Assembly: GCA_040954595.2 (NCBI GenBank) | Contig: CM082576.2 | Location: 17,608,001-17,672,000, forward strand | Origin: Balanoglossus misakiensis | Lineage: Eukaryota; Hemichordata | Direction of reading: 5' to 3' | DNA: 64,000 bases | Shown here: in pieces, positions 32,053 to 42,332 of the stretch | Position numbering within the stretch: position 1 is the first letter of the stretch | Layout: each line of letters begins with the position of its first letter | Notes under the pieces: generated by a model | The model's database searches: none | Told to the model about the DNA's origin: nothing | Seen by the model: the letters and a program-made list of their open reading frames with translations, nothing else | Made by a program: the position numbers and the translations under genes

Positions 32053-33542
32053 TTGTTTCAACGCAGCATCCATGTATCTTTTGGAGCACATAATTCACCT
32101 TCAGATCCGCAGATCACAACCTCTACATGCAGTTCCACAGAGCAGTCTTCGCCTTCCCAGATTCCCATATCTGAATCAGCCGGTGCAACAAATTCACCCT
32201 TTCTTTGCAACCATCGTAGCCATCTCAGCATTAATGATGACATGGGATGTGAGGTTACCATTAATACGCCACATCAGACAATTCTTCCAGCTGTCAACAC
32301 TGATCACATTCCTATAAGCGATCAATGCAGCAATACAGATTCTCCCCTTATGCGTGACACACACAGAGATTCCTGCTCTCCACACCAGGTGGCCCATCCA
32401 GATTTCTCTTCAGACAGCACAAATACCCAACCAGACAATGTCACACACTCATGCGATGCCGACAGTCTCCACTTTCCAGAAGCGGTACCAGCACCGCCAA
32501 CTCACGGAGCTCACACATGGCCAACTTCACCCTTGAACCTAGATTTCCTGATAGCCGCTCACAATGCAGTTTACAACTCAGGACATCCTAACTTTAGCGG
32601 ATGCCGTATTCCAGTACCATCTACGTTTAACATAGACTTATGGAGAAGCAACCTCCAGGACTACCAGGACAGCATAGTCGCCGATTATCTGGAATTCGGT
32701 TGGCCCATTGGCTATGCAAAGAAAACGTTGCCCCCACCAACTTTGCGCAATCATGCCTCAGCCTATGCATTTGCGCACCACACGGAAGCATACATCCAAA
32801 CCGAGCTCAAATACGGGGCACTGATTGGCCCCTTCGGTAACAACCCTTTCGCCGTAGATGCCACCTTTTTTACCATTGCTGTCCGTTCCCAAGAAAGACA
32901 CACCAAAGAGAAGAAGAGTCATGGATCTCTCTTTCCCGCTGCACACATCAGTCAATGATGGCATTCCCACCGATGACTTTCTCGGTTGTCCCTACAAGCT
33001 GTCCTACCCATCAATCGACGATTTTATCAGCATAATCAACGAATACGGTCCAGGCTGCCATATTTTCAAATGCGACATACGACGCTGTTATTGCTGGATC
33101 CCAGTGGATCCAGGTAACTACTACCTCCTCGGCCTTTCCTGGAATGATATGTTGTTCTTCGACACCAAACTCCCATTTGGTTTGCGTACTGCAGCAATGG
33201 CGTGTCAACGTACAACTAACGCTTTGATTCACATATACAGACAACAAGGCTTCAAGGCATTCAACTATATAGATGACTTCGCAGGAGCGGCACATCCGAG
33301 CACTGCCACACAGGCATATGAAGCCCTCACATCAGTCATAACCCAGCACGGTTTCGAACTTGCCTCGGATAAATGCACCCCACCTACCACTGAGCTGATT
33401 TTTCTTGGGAAACAGTTCAACACCCTCGATATGCAGATCACAATTCATGTGAGAACAAACTGACCGAGACCGAATCGCTTATCACAGACTTCCTCCAGAG
33501 GAAGAAGTGCACATGGAGACAATTGCAGTCCCTAGTAGGTAA
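32053..33542 (+). pseudogene. DIRS-like pol: RT domain
   Basis: A Ser/Thr/Pro-rich leader (32,053-32,520) is followed by the RT entry region (NFSGCRIPVPSTFN, YLEFGWPIGY), a shift near 32,870, then VPKKDTPKRRRVMDLSFP, FKCDIRRCYCWIPVDP, LPFGLRTAA and the catalytic box NYIDDFAG near 33,270. The wording matches DIRS/Ngaro-type RTs (LSFP, IDD-F) and not Gypsy. A further frame change near 33,455 leads to WRQLQSLVG, where the 6.9-kb insertion splits the gene. The RNase H and YR domains continue at 40,464-41,588. Confidence 0.75.
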
Positions 33543-33552
33543 TGATAAACCA

Positions 33553-33963
33553 GGAATTATAATTATTATATTATATCATGCTACCGTCCGCGATTCTGAT
33601 TGGACAAGAGCTATGGTAAAATACTGTTTTACCACTGCTGGCAGTGGTAAAACGGGCCCCTGAACTAGCATGCAGCAGTGAAAATGTGCGGTTATACCAC
33701 AGTCACGCGGGATTAAACCAAATGAATAACATAAAAACACTTGAATTTACGGATGTTTTATTTTCGAACGGCTCTGCTCTGAATATTTTGCACTTTTGTC
33801 ACTTTTTGGCGTCTGCTTTATGTTTAATGCTCGATCCCGGGCCGTACGTGTTTACATTCACCGTCGCCATGTTGGTTTACGATCGTAATTTCTCTTTCTG
33901 ACGCCGTTTCGGTAAGAAAATGACACTGATTTACCACAAAAACAACTGTTGATATAATATAAT
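33553..33963. mobile_element. MITE-ii, diverged reverse copy
   Basis: It starts ATTATATTATATCATGCTACC and ends ..CAACTGTTGATATAATATAAT, and aligns in reverse to 15,120-15,547 with clear divergence. Hairpin ii follows directly, so the pair keeps its usual relative polarity. Confidence 0.7.
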
Positions 33964-34105
33964 AGCAATAACCCCCGCCTCAGTCGGGTATACACTCGAT
34001 TTGGGTACAATTCGCTCCATATAGCACTCGCCTAACGGCTCGTGCTATATGTCTCGAATTGTACCAAAATCTCGTGTATACCCGCCTGCAGCGGGGGTTA
34101 TTGCT
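33964..34105 (-). repeat. Foldback hairpin ii, independent copy
   Basis: Reverse orientation and the same 142-nt length as the copy at 14,978. Three substitutions are visible, one of them in the loop (GTTA for GTCA on the minus strand). All nine G.A positions are kept on the minus strand; the two arm changes give one G.T wobble and one T.C mismatch. Confidence 0.85.
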
Positions 34106-34152
34106 TAAATAAAACCTGTGTTACAGCAAATGGTTATAGCGTTGTAAATTTA

Positions 34153-34295
34153 AGCAATAAAACACCCCCAGCCATGGTATACCACGAGATTTTGACCAGT
34201 TCACGACATATACGCATGAGCGATAGCGAGTGCGTATATGGAGTTGAACTGGTCAAAATCGAGTGGTATACCATGGCTGGGGGTGTTTTATTGCT
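34153..34295 (+). repeat. Foldback hairpin iii (69/70-nt arms)
   Basis: Arms are 34,153-34,221 and 34,226-34,295 with the loop GATA and the base AGCAATAAAA..TTTTATTGCT. Mismatches are tandem G.A at arm positions 34-35, 53-54 (with one bulged T opposite) and 66-67, plus one T.G wobble; there is nothing else. The stem sequence differs from hairpin ii over most of its length, yet arm length, loop size and the heights of the three tandem G.A blocks agree within 1 nt. MITE-iii follows directly. Confidence 0.9.
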
Positions 34296-34465
34296 ATTAT
34301 ATTATGCCAGTATATTGAAACTATGCATCAAACATTTTAAAAAGGCATTTTCTTTGACTATGATATATGACTGTGGTATATGGCTAATATATCACGGTCA
34401 CGTGTCGTGTCTCGACCAATCAAATAGCGTGATTTACACCATCAATATACTGGTATAATATAATA
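34295..34465. mobile_element. MITE-iii (24-bp TIR, core ATTATATTA)
   Basis: The left end is TATTATATTATGCCAGTATA (34,295-34,318 in full) and the right end (34,442-34,465) is its reverse complement with one mismatch. The element is 171 bp and non-coding. Confidence 0.8.
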
Positions 34466-34499
34466 CGTAATAATTTCTTCACACTTATTCTCTTTTGTG

Positions 34500-36135
34500 A
34501 ATAACATTACAGTGAAGCACACGGAAGTACTAGATGGTTGGATCACTGCGTAACAACACATTCAATGAATGTGGCAATAAGAGACATGAACATTTTGCAT
34601 GACATAGTTTCATCTGATCATTTCCCATTGAGTGTTATTATTGAAATGGCAGGTCACACTCAAGTCGATTTTGATTATGCTAACACTTGCCGTCCGAGGC
34701 CTAAACCCCTTTGGTCAAAAGCTTCCTCAAGTCATTTGAACTGCTATTGGTCTGCTACTGGCGATTTGTTAAGTAATGTACATATCCCGGTTGCCTCTAT
34801 TTCTTGTCGTAACCCTAATTGTAAGGATGTCAGCCATCGGCAGGAATTTGTTCCTTTTACAGTGATATTGTTAGTCATCCTAAGTCAGCTGCTCAGAATA
34901 CCATACCATTTTCCAGCCCAAGTGTTCCTCATGAAGTACCAGGTTGAAATGATCAAGTTCGCGACTACCACAGTATTGCACGTGATGCCTTTAAAGTTTG
35001 GGTCGCTGTTGGGAAGCCTCGTGAAGGTGTTTTGTTTGAGATGATGCGGAAAACACGTGCAAAATTCAAGTTGGCCCTGAGAGTTTGTAAGAGAAACGAG
35101 AAAATGGCGAGGGAAAACGAAATGGCTCGTCACCTCTCACAGGGTGATTCTCGTAAACTGTGGAATTCTGTACGTGCCGGGTCATACTCAAGCAAAAAAA
35201 CGTTCTACCCACTGGTGTAGGTGATTGCAATGGTCATTCAGAAATTGCAGATATGTGGAAAACCCATTATGAGTCTTTGCTTAATTCTGTGGATAGTTGT
35301 CAAAATAAGAATCGTGTTATGACTGCCCTAAATCATATCGACTTTTCTGATGCAATGATTGTTACACCTGATGAAGTTACGCACGCTGTTAGTAAATTAG
35401 ATAAGGGTAAATCTGCTGGTAAAGACGGCATCCATTCTGAACACCTTATTTATGCAAACTACCGTTGCCTTGTCTTGTTAAGTTTGTGTTTCACAGCATT
35501 TTTTGTGCATGGGTACGTACCGGACAATTTTATGCAGGCATTAATTGTTTCAATAGTTAAGGACAAATCTAGCGATGTCACATCCGTTCTTGCTCTTGTT
35601 TCAATTGTGTCTAAAGTGTTTGAACTTTGCATCTTGGCCCGTTTAGACGGATATTTTCAGTTTGGGTTTAAAAGGAAGCACTCCACTGATATGTGCATTT
35701 CATTTTAAAGGAGATAATAGACCTTTACAGAAGACAGAATTCGCCAGTCTTCTCTTGCTTTTTAGATGCCAGAAAGGCTTTTGATAGAGTGAACCATTGG
35801 TCTTTGTTCAAAAAATTAATTGATAGAGGTTCGCCGCTTTTCATTGTTCGCATTTTGTTGTGGTGGTATCGTAACCAGTCATTCTATGTTAGATGGGCTT
35901 CTGCAACCTCTGCGCCGTTTTTGTGTCCAAAATGGAGTTCGTCAGGGAAGCATTCTCTCCCCTAAACTGTTTGCAGTCGATGTCGACGATCTCAGTTACA
36001 TTTTGCAAGGGTCGGGTGTGGGGTGCCAGATAGCAGGTAATATAATCAATCATTGTCCTTCTGCTAAATCACTCAGAAAATTGATAACGTTATGCGAAAT
36101 GTATGGAAATGGCCATGACATCCTTTTCCATTCTG
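34500..36135 (+). pseudogene. LINE-1: endonuclease end and RT of a non-LTR retrotransposon
   Basis: It begins in the endonuclease C-terminus (RWLDHCVTTHS, SDHFPLSVII). A linker (KLALRVCKRNEK, GDSRKLWNSV) and RT motifs follow: LDKGKSAGKDGI near 35,395, QFGFKRKHSTD near 35,660, FLDARKAFDRVNHW near 35,760, NGVRQGSILSPKLF near 35,935 and LSYILQGSGVGC. The YADD box is missing: the text jumps from NIINH to CPSAKSL, so about 10 residues with the catalytic aspartates were deleted near 36,055. Frame breaks lie near 34,900, 35,220, 35,650, 35,700 and 35,935. At about 36,135 it changes abruptly into LINE-2. The clade is not assigned. Confidence 0.7.
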
Positions 36136-37827
36136 GTAAAAAAGTTAAAAGCAGGAAAGGCACCGGGACCAGACGGAATTCCAAATGAGTTTTATAAATA
36201 TGCTTCAGATGTTATTTTACCTGTGCTTGTTGAGCTTTTTAACTATATTTTTCAGTCTGGAATTTTTCCCTCAGATTGGACAATTGCTAATGTAATCCCA
36301 CTACTTAAGAAAGGTAACGCAAATGATGTTAACAACTATACATAGGTATTTCCCTTCTCAATTCAATGGGCAAGATATTTACTTCAATTTTAAATGAAAG
36401 GCTTACTAAATGGTGTAACAAAACAAATGTTATTTCTGACTGTCAAGCTGGCTTCATAAAAAAACACTCTACTGTTGACAATGTGTTCGTTTTACATGCA
36501 ATAATAGAAAAATATTTAAGCGCCAGACGTGGTAAGATTTATTGTCTGTTCTTTGATTTCTCGAAGGCATTTGATAGAGTAAACCACACTCTTTTGTTGT
36601 ACAAACTAATATGTCATCAGGTGTCAAGGGAAATATGTTTACTATTTTACATTCCATATATAGCAACATCAAATCTTGTGTTAGAGCTGGCACAGTCACA
36701 TCTGAATATTTTGATTGCCCAGCTTGGGTCAGACAGGGTTGTATACTCAGTCCACTTTTGTTTAGCATCTTTATTGAGGAGTTAAATTCCATGTTTATGA
36801 AGTCGGGTAAAATTGGCATACACTTGACTCAAGATATTTATGATCTTTTTTTCATTGCTATATGCAGATGATATTGTATTATTTTCAGATTCTGTAAAGA
36901 ATCTTCAGCATTTAATTGATATACTTCATAACTATTGTAACAAATGGAGAATGAAAGTGAACCTTGACAAGACTAAAATAGTTATTTTTCGTAAAGGTGG
37001 CCGTAGAGCCCGCTGGGAAAAATGGCACTTTGGAAACTCCCAGATCGACGTTATGTCATATTACAAATACCTAGGTCTACTTTTGTCTAATCGTAAAACC
37101 TGGTCCAGAGCAGTGCAAACATTGGCTAATTAAAGCTAACAAGGCGTTGACCCTGCTGTCAGTTGCCAGGTGGAAACTAGGGTATATGCCATTTGAATGT
37201 CACTTCAAGGTGTTTGATGCCATGATCTTACCCATTCTCAGCTATGGATCGGAGATTTGGGGTTTTCAGGTTTATGACATTATAGAAAAAGTGCAAAGAA
37301 CGTGGTGCAAGATTTTTCTAGGTGTGCCAAGGAGTACTACCAATGAAGCTGTAATTAGAGATAGTGGGCGGTTGCCAGTGTATTTTCACACAATGATACG
37401 TTGTATTCGTTACTGGGTGAAACTTATAGAGATGCCACAAGAAAGACTCCCTAGGCAAGCATATTTAATGCTATGTAATCTTGACCGTTTAGGCCGTCAC
37501 ACCTGGGCAACGTCGGTGAAACACATTTTATTTTCATATGGGTTCGGGCACGCCTGGATTTCCCAGGAAATAGGCGATAAGCGTTTGTTCCTTTCAGCAT
37601 TTGAGACAAGAATTTCAGATATTTTGAAGCAACAATGGAAGTCACATTGTTCGTCCAAAACCAAACTCCGTACATACACACATTTTAAATCATTGTTACA
37701 TCCTGAAAAGTATCTCAATGTCAACTGTACACGCAATGTCAAACAAATTTTTGCATGTTTTCGCTGTTCTGCCCTTCCTCTTGCAATAGAGGAGGGAAGA
37801 CACCAGAACGTGGGCGTTTCAGAGTGA
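36136..37827 (+). pseudogene. LINE-2: RT of a second non-LTR retrotransposon
   Basis: It starts inside the RT at KAGKAPGPDGIPNEF. Visible parts are DWTIANVIPLLKKGN, QAGFIKKHSTVDN, FFDFSKAFDRVNH near 36,555, WVRQGCILSPLLF, the catalytic box LLYADDIVLFSDS near 36,855, YYKYLGLLLS, LSYGSEIWGF and the C-terminal ALPLAIEEGRHQN. Frame changes lie near 36,345, 36,610, 36,850 and 37,135. The C-terminal Cys-type domain (CRLCSGEQIEDEYHF) resumes at about 40,030, after an inserted LINE-3 block. The order LINE-1 then LINE-2 in the same orientation suggests a chimera or two successive insertions. Confidence 0.7.
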
Positions 37828-38020
37828 ATGAATTTTATTTCACCAGAGATATGTCAATATATATATAATACACTGAATGTAAAAGGAAGATGTTACATAT
37901 TTCCAGTGTGGACCATGGAAATAGTTTCGCGGAAACTAGTCTAGTCCATGGCCCATATTTCTGAGTTAATTAATTATAAGGATGTCAAACAGTTGTACAG
38001 CACACGTAAATAAATGATCT

Positions 38021-38085
<65 letters not shown>

Positions 38086-38090
38086 ATACA
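37828..38090. repeat. Non-coding 3'-UTR-like segment with (AAAT)n
   Basis: About 195 bp of AT-rich sequence with a short palindrome TCCATGG..CCATGGCCC, ending in (AAAT)n at about 38,022-38,088. It may be the tail of LINE-2 family RNA or the (ATTT)n tail of the reversed LINE-3. Confidence 0.5.
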
Positions 38091-40025
38091 GGTGAGTTGA
38101 AGGCAACTAATTTGTTGCGAAGGAGTACATTACAATGGGTTGACTATATTGAAAAAAAAAAAGTTGTCACTGAAGTTGTAGCAGATGTATTTTGAGCTCT
38201 TTTTTAAATCTGTTTCTGCAGTGTGTATTTTTTAAAGTGAGTGGAATGGAGTTCCAGCATTTTACTGATACATACTTAAAATTCTGCTGAGAAGTAGTCA
38301 AGTTGACCTTTGGGATTTTTAAGTTCCTGTTCGTACTAAATGATGTTGGATATGTATGTGGAGAGATACCTTGGAAATACTGGTCAAGGTGGTGAGCATA
38401 GTGATGGTGGTCTAGGTCATAAATGAACATACAAGTCTGAAGTTTACAAAGATTAAACACATTCAATATGCTGAGTTGCCAAAACAGAGGGGCTGAGTGA
38501 GCATTGTAGCATGTAGAGGTAATCAAACGAACCAATCTTTTCTGAAGACGAAAAAGTGGTTGCAGGGCTGAATGATATGCATGTCCCCATATTTTAATAC
38601 AATACATTAAGTGTGGTAAAATTAAGGAGTTGTAAAGTAAAAGCAAGGTGGACTTAGGTACAAAGTGACGTATTTTTGAAATAACTCCAACAATTGGGCT
38701 GATAGTGCTCCTGACTTTCCCAATGTGCGATTTCCATCTCAGAGCGCAGTCAATGGTGACACCAAGGTAAGTAGTGGAAGAGACATTCTCAGCAAGAGAA
38801 CTGTCAATTTCTAGTTGACCTTGAACATGAGCTGGTTTATGAATGGAATTCATTAACATATAGTTAGTTTTACCGGCGTTAATGGTCAATTTATTGGCAT
38901 CACACCAATCTTTGACCAACTTGAAGTCACTGTTGATTTGATTAAAGTTGACATTGCAGCTTGTACATTTAAACAGACTTGTATCATCTGCAAAAGGTTT
39001 AAAATCAAATGCGCTGGTTGATTGAACAATATCATTAATATAAATGAGGAATAGAAGTGGGCCAAGAATAGAACCTTGTGGTATTCCACATTTTACAATC
39101 TTTGGATCTGAAATACTCTTGTCAATAGTAACCACCTGATGGCGATTATGAAGATAACTTGTAAACCAATTAAGTGGAAGGCCTCTGATTCCATAGTGTG
39201 AGAGTTTCTGCAGAAGAATGCTATGGTCTATTGTGTCAAAGGCTTTCTTAAAGTCAATAAAATTCCTAGTGTAGTAAAACCCATGTCCATATTGTCTATA
39301 ATATCTGAAATAATATCTGCTAATGCAAGTTTTGTACTATACAATTTTCGAAACCCATACTGAGTGTCAGAGAGAATGCTAAATTTGTCGAGAAATGAGA
39401 TGAGTTGTTTTTTTTACAACAAATTCTACAATTTTACTTATGACTGGTAAAATGGAAATGGGCCTATAATTGCTGACCTCAGAAGAAGAACCTTTCTTAT
39501 GGGCTAATTTTTGCAAATTTAAGGGAATCAGGAAAAATACCATTCGAAAGGGAAATATTAATGATATAAGTCAAAGGACCAGAGATGTACTTAGCAGCAT
39601 CAATTATTAATCTGGGGTGGATGTGGTCATAGCCCATAGATTTGTTAGGATCAAGGCTAGTTATTTCTTTCTCGATATCACTTTCTAAAACAGGTCGAAA
39701 AAAAGGAGGACGAGTAATTGCCCTTAAGATAATTACAGAAATCGTTTGAGGGGGCTATTTTTGCAGCGAGGGTGGGACCAATATTAGTGAAGTAATTATT
39801 AAAATGGTTAGCAATATCTACACTATCTGTGAAAGTACTGTTGCTATCGTCTTTCTTTATATGTTTTGGGCAAGAATGTGTGTTTTTGTTCCTACTAAAC
39901 ATTTCGTTGACAGTTTTCCAGATTTTACGAGGATTACCTGCAACAGACTTAAACTTCATGGCATAGTACTGTTTTTTGGCTAATCTCAGACACCTTGTCA
40001 GAATGTTGCGATACCGATTGTACAC
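38091..40025 (-). pseudogene. LINE-3: CR1/L2-like RT, reverse orientation
   Basis: It reads on the minus strand from a pre-RT region (40,025-39,678: RYRNILTRCLRLAKK, WKTVNEMFSRN). A damaged RT core follows (39,670-39,140, with several stops and shifts), then a clean 322-codon frame (39,135-38,167). That frame has GIPQGSILGPLLF, the catalytic box FADDTSLF, TTYLGVTIDCALRW, LPHLMYCIKIWG and the C-terminal WNSIPLTLKN. A related fragment lies at 57,840-58,530. It is inserted into the C-terminal part of LINE-2. The endonuclease is missing or truncated. Confidence 0.75.
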
Positions 40026-40463
40026 TGTAGGCTATGCTCTGGTGAACAAATAGAAGACGAGTATCACTTTTTACTTGTTTGCCCCTTATATGATAATCTT
40101 AGAAAACAATATATTGGTGACATTAAGAATCCTCACTTCCAAATGTTTGTAAATTTCATGAGTGCATCAGAATCCTCCAAGATTCTTTAGCTATGTAATT
40201 ATGTTTACAATGCTTTTACACTTAGAGAAACTGTGTTAAAAAACCATGAATCCATACAATAAGCCGTTAAGTTCCTCACTTTATATCCCGAGTATGTAAT
40301 TCCACACATCTGCTGTTTGATGTTGTCACTTGTACTATTTGAGTACATGTATTATTTAATTCATTTTTGTACAATCTTCTGATTACCTTTATACCCCTTG
40401 CTTATTGGCTGGAGGCCTTGAAAAGCAATAAACGTGCACTATTGTGCACCTGAACTGAACCTA
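40026..40463 (+). pseudogene. LINE-2 C-terminal domain and 3' end
   Basis: The frame reads CRLCSGEQIEDEYHFLLVCP and then DNLRKQY.., the Cys/His end domain that directly follows GRHQN in this LINE family, up to a stop near 40,190. The 3' UTR ends in GCAATAAACGTGCAC and meets the target duplication TAGGTAA at 40,464. Confidence 0.65.
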
Positions 40464-41588
40464 TAGGTAAACGTGTCTTTATCGCCGAATGCGTATGCGC
40501 AGCAAGATTATTTATCAGCCGGATGTTGGCATTGCTGCGATCCGTCAAGCGACATCATCACAGAATTCGCCTGACCAAACCTTTCCGAGATGATGTCAAA
40601 TGGTGGCTAGCCTTCATGAGGGTGTACAACGGAATTAGCATAATCCCCCAAGAGCACTGGTCTCAGCTCAACGAAATCCTCGCCACAGATGCCTGTCAGT
40701 CTGGATGCGGTGGACGGATAAGATTGAAAGACGACTCTGCATTATTCTTTCACAGCACATTTCCCTCTTCCTGGGGCACATGCCATATTGCTGCCCTTGA
40801 AATGCTAGCGATCCTTGTTGCAATGAGAATTTGGAAGAATCATATCAGAGGCCATAGAATTTAGTTACAATGTGACAATATTGCATATGTGCAGGTGTTG
40901 AATTCAAATTCATGCAGAGATCAGACTCTTCTTACTTTGGCCCGTAACATTTGGCTGGAAATTTCCACAGCCAACATACAGCTGAAAGCAGTCCACCTCC
41001 CAGGCTCATCCAATACAATAGCAGATGTCCTTTCACGATGGCATCTACACAGTAACAGTGCCGAACAATTCATTGATCTGACTACAGCAAACCAAACCCA
41101 TGAGTCACAGGTTACATATCAACATTTCCATCTAGATTATGACATTTGAATGTTTGTCGTTGCAGACGTAGACAACGCAGTGAATTCACTACAGGAAGAA
41201 GTTAAGGCAATCAAGAAACGCGCCTTTACACCGGGAACTCAGAAAAACTTGAAATGCCAACTCGACTTTTACCTGACATATTGTTGCAGATATGGTTTTA
41301 GACCATTCCCGGCACACAGCACATGTACGCCTGCATACTTTCGCATACTTTCAAGAACCCTAAATCTATCAGAAACTATATCAGCGGTATTTCCACCTGG
41401 CATCATATCCTCGGTTTTGACACCAGCGGTTTTCAAAGCGTAGATCTTCGCCTGACTCTACAGGGCTTGGATAAATCATCCACAACACTTCCGCGACCTC
41501 GGCTCCCTTTGCTGCCAACACATTTGAAGCTGATTCATGACAGGCTCAATATGAAAAGCGAATTAGACGTCACATTCTGGGCATTCCT
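40464..41588 (+). pseudogene. DIRS-like pol: RNase H and tyrosine recombinase part
   Basis: It resumes the DIRS pol after the insertion: KRVFIAECVCAARLF, FRDDVKWWLAFM, ILATDACQSGCGG (RNase H first D), HIAALEMLAIL and QCDNIAYVQVLNS after a TAG near 40,862, then HLPGSSNTIADVLSRW. After a stop at 41,147 comes a core-binding YR segment (RAFTPGTQKNLKCQLDFYL, a shift near 41,330, SIRNYISGIS, LPLLPTHLKLI). The catalytic R-H-R-Y half is missing because the Gypsy pol fragment begins at about 41,589. The element is dead. Confidence 0.75.
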
Positions 41589-42332
41589 TTGCCGAGCCAG
41601 CCAGAGACGGCGATCAGCAACCCCAACCGGCGATGTCCATCGAGCTTAACCCCCAAAGCGACACCACCCCCCCCCAGCGTGACCATCCGTAAAATCACCC
41701 CAAGTTCAATGTACAAAGTCACCGTAGAGGTCGAGGGAACCGAGGTTCTCGATATCCTAGACACGGCCGCAGAGATAATAATTTCCGACAAGCTGTATGA
41801 CACCATAGAGCCGAAACCGCCTATAATACACGATGTCAAAGTACAACTAGCCGGAAGAGACTCGTCTATGAGAGGATTCAAAATTGGACCAGTGAACCTG
41901 AAGTTAGGGAGCACTGCCTTTCGAGAAAATATATATGTTGGCCCAATAGGAGACACCATGCTGCTGGGAGTAGACCAACTTCGATCCAAGCAGGTCATCC
42001 TCGACATGCGAGAAAACATCCTCCAGGTGGGAGAACAGCGTGTCCCGTTGCTGCAAGGGGACCAAACTGCGCACGTGGCCAACATATCAATCGTTCCAGG
42101 CACTATCCTGTCTCCGAACTCCGTGACCAGGGTGACAGGGACAATCGACATGGACATGCCCGACTACATAGTGGAACCAGTGAAACTAGGTGACGTCATT
42201 ATGCCCCGGACATTCTGTAAAAAGGGGCAGCCCCCAATCATCTGTTTAGTAAACCCGGCCGATGACAACGTCACCATACCGCCGGGAACAGTAGTGGCGA
42301 CAGCAGTCGGGGGAAAGATTCTTCGGACATAA
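41589..42332 (+). pseudogene. Ty3/Gypsy pol: aspartic protease region
   Basis: A retropepsin-like domain that processes the element polyprotein. After a Pro-rich leader, the active-site motif reads DTAAE where DTGAE or DSGAE is usual, near position 41,760. It is followed by a beta-rich region (LLGVDQLRSKQVILDM) and a spacer. An in-frame TAA at 42,330-42,332 separates it from the RT, which continues in the same frame. The element has no gag or LTR here; its left boundary at about 41,589 cuts the DIRS recombinase. Confidence 0.75.

Larger units (their letters stand above)
30748..33542 (+). mobile_element. DIRS-like YR retrotransposon, 5' part
   Basis: Gag-like ORF1 and the N-terminal part of pol. 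The element is cut after LQSLVG by a 6.9-kb insertion and resumes at 40,464. DIRS elements copy RNA with an RT/RNase H and integrate with a tyrosine recombinase in place of a DDE integrase. The terminal repeats were not identified. Confidence 0.75.
33543..40463. mobile_element. 6.9-kb composite insertion with 7-bp target duplication
   Basis: TAGGTAA occurs at 33,536-33,542 and 40,464-40,470. Removing the insert and one copy restores the DIRS codons L-V-G-K-R-V in frame. Inside, in order: MITE-ii (reverse), hairpin ii (reverse), hairpin iii, MITE-iii, LINE-1, LINE-2, an (AAAT)n tract, LINE-3 (reverse) and the 3' end of LINE-2. Confidence 0.8.
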
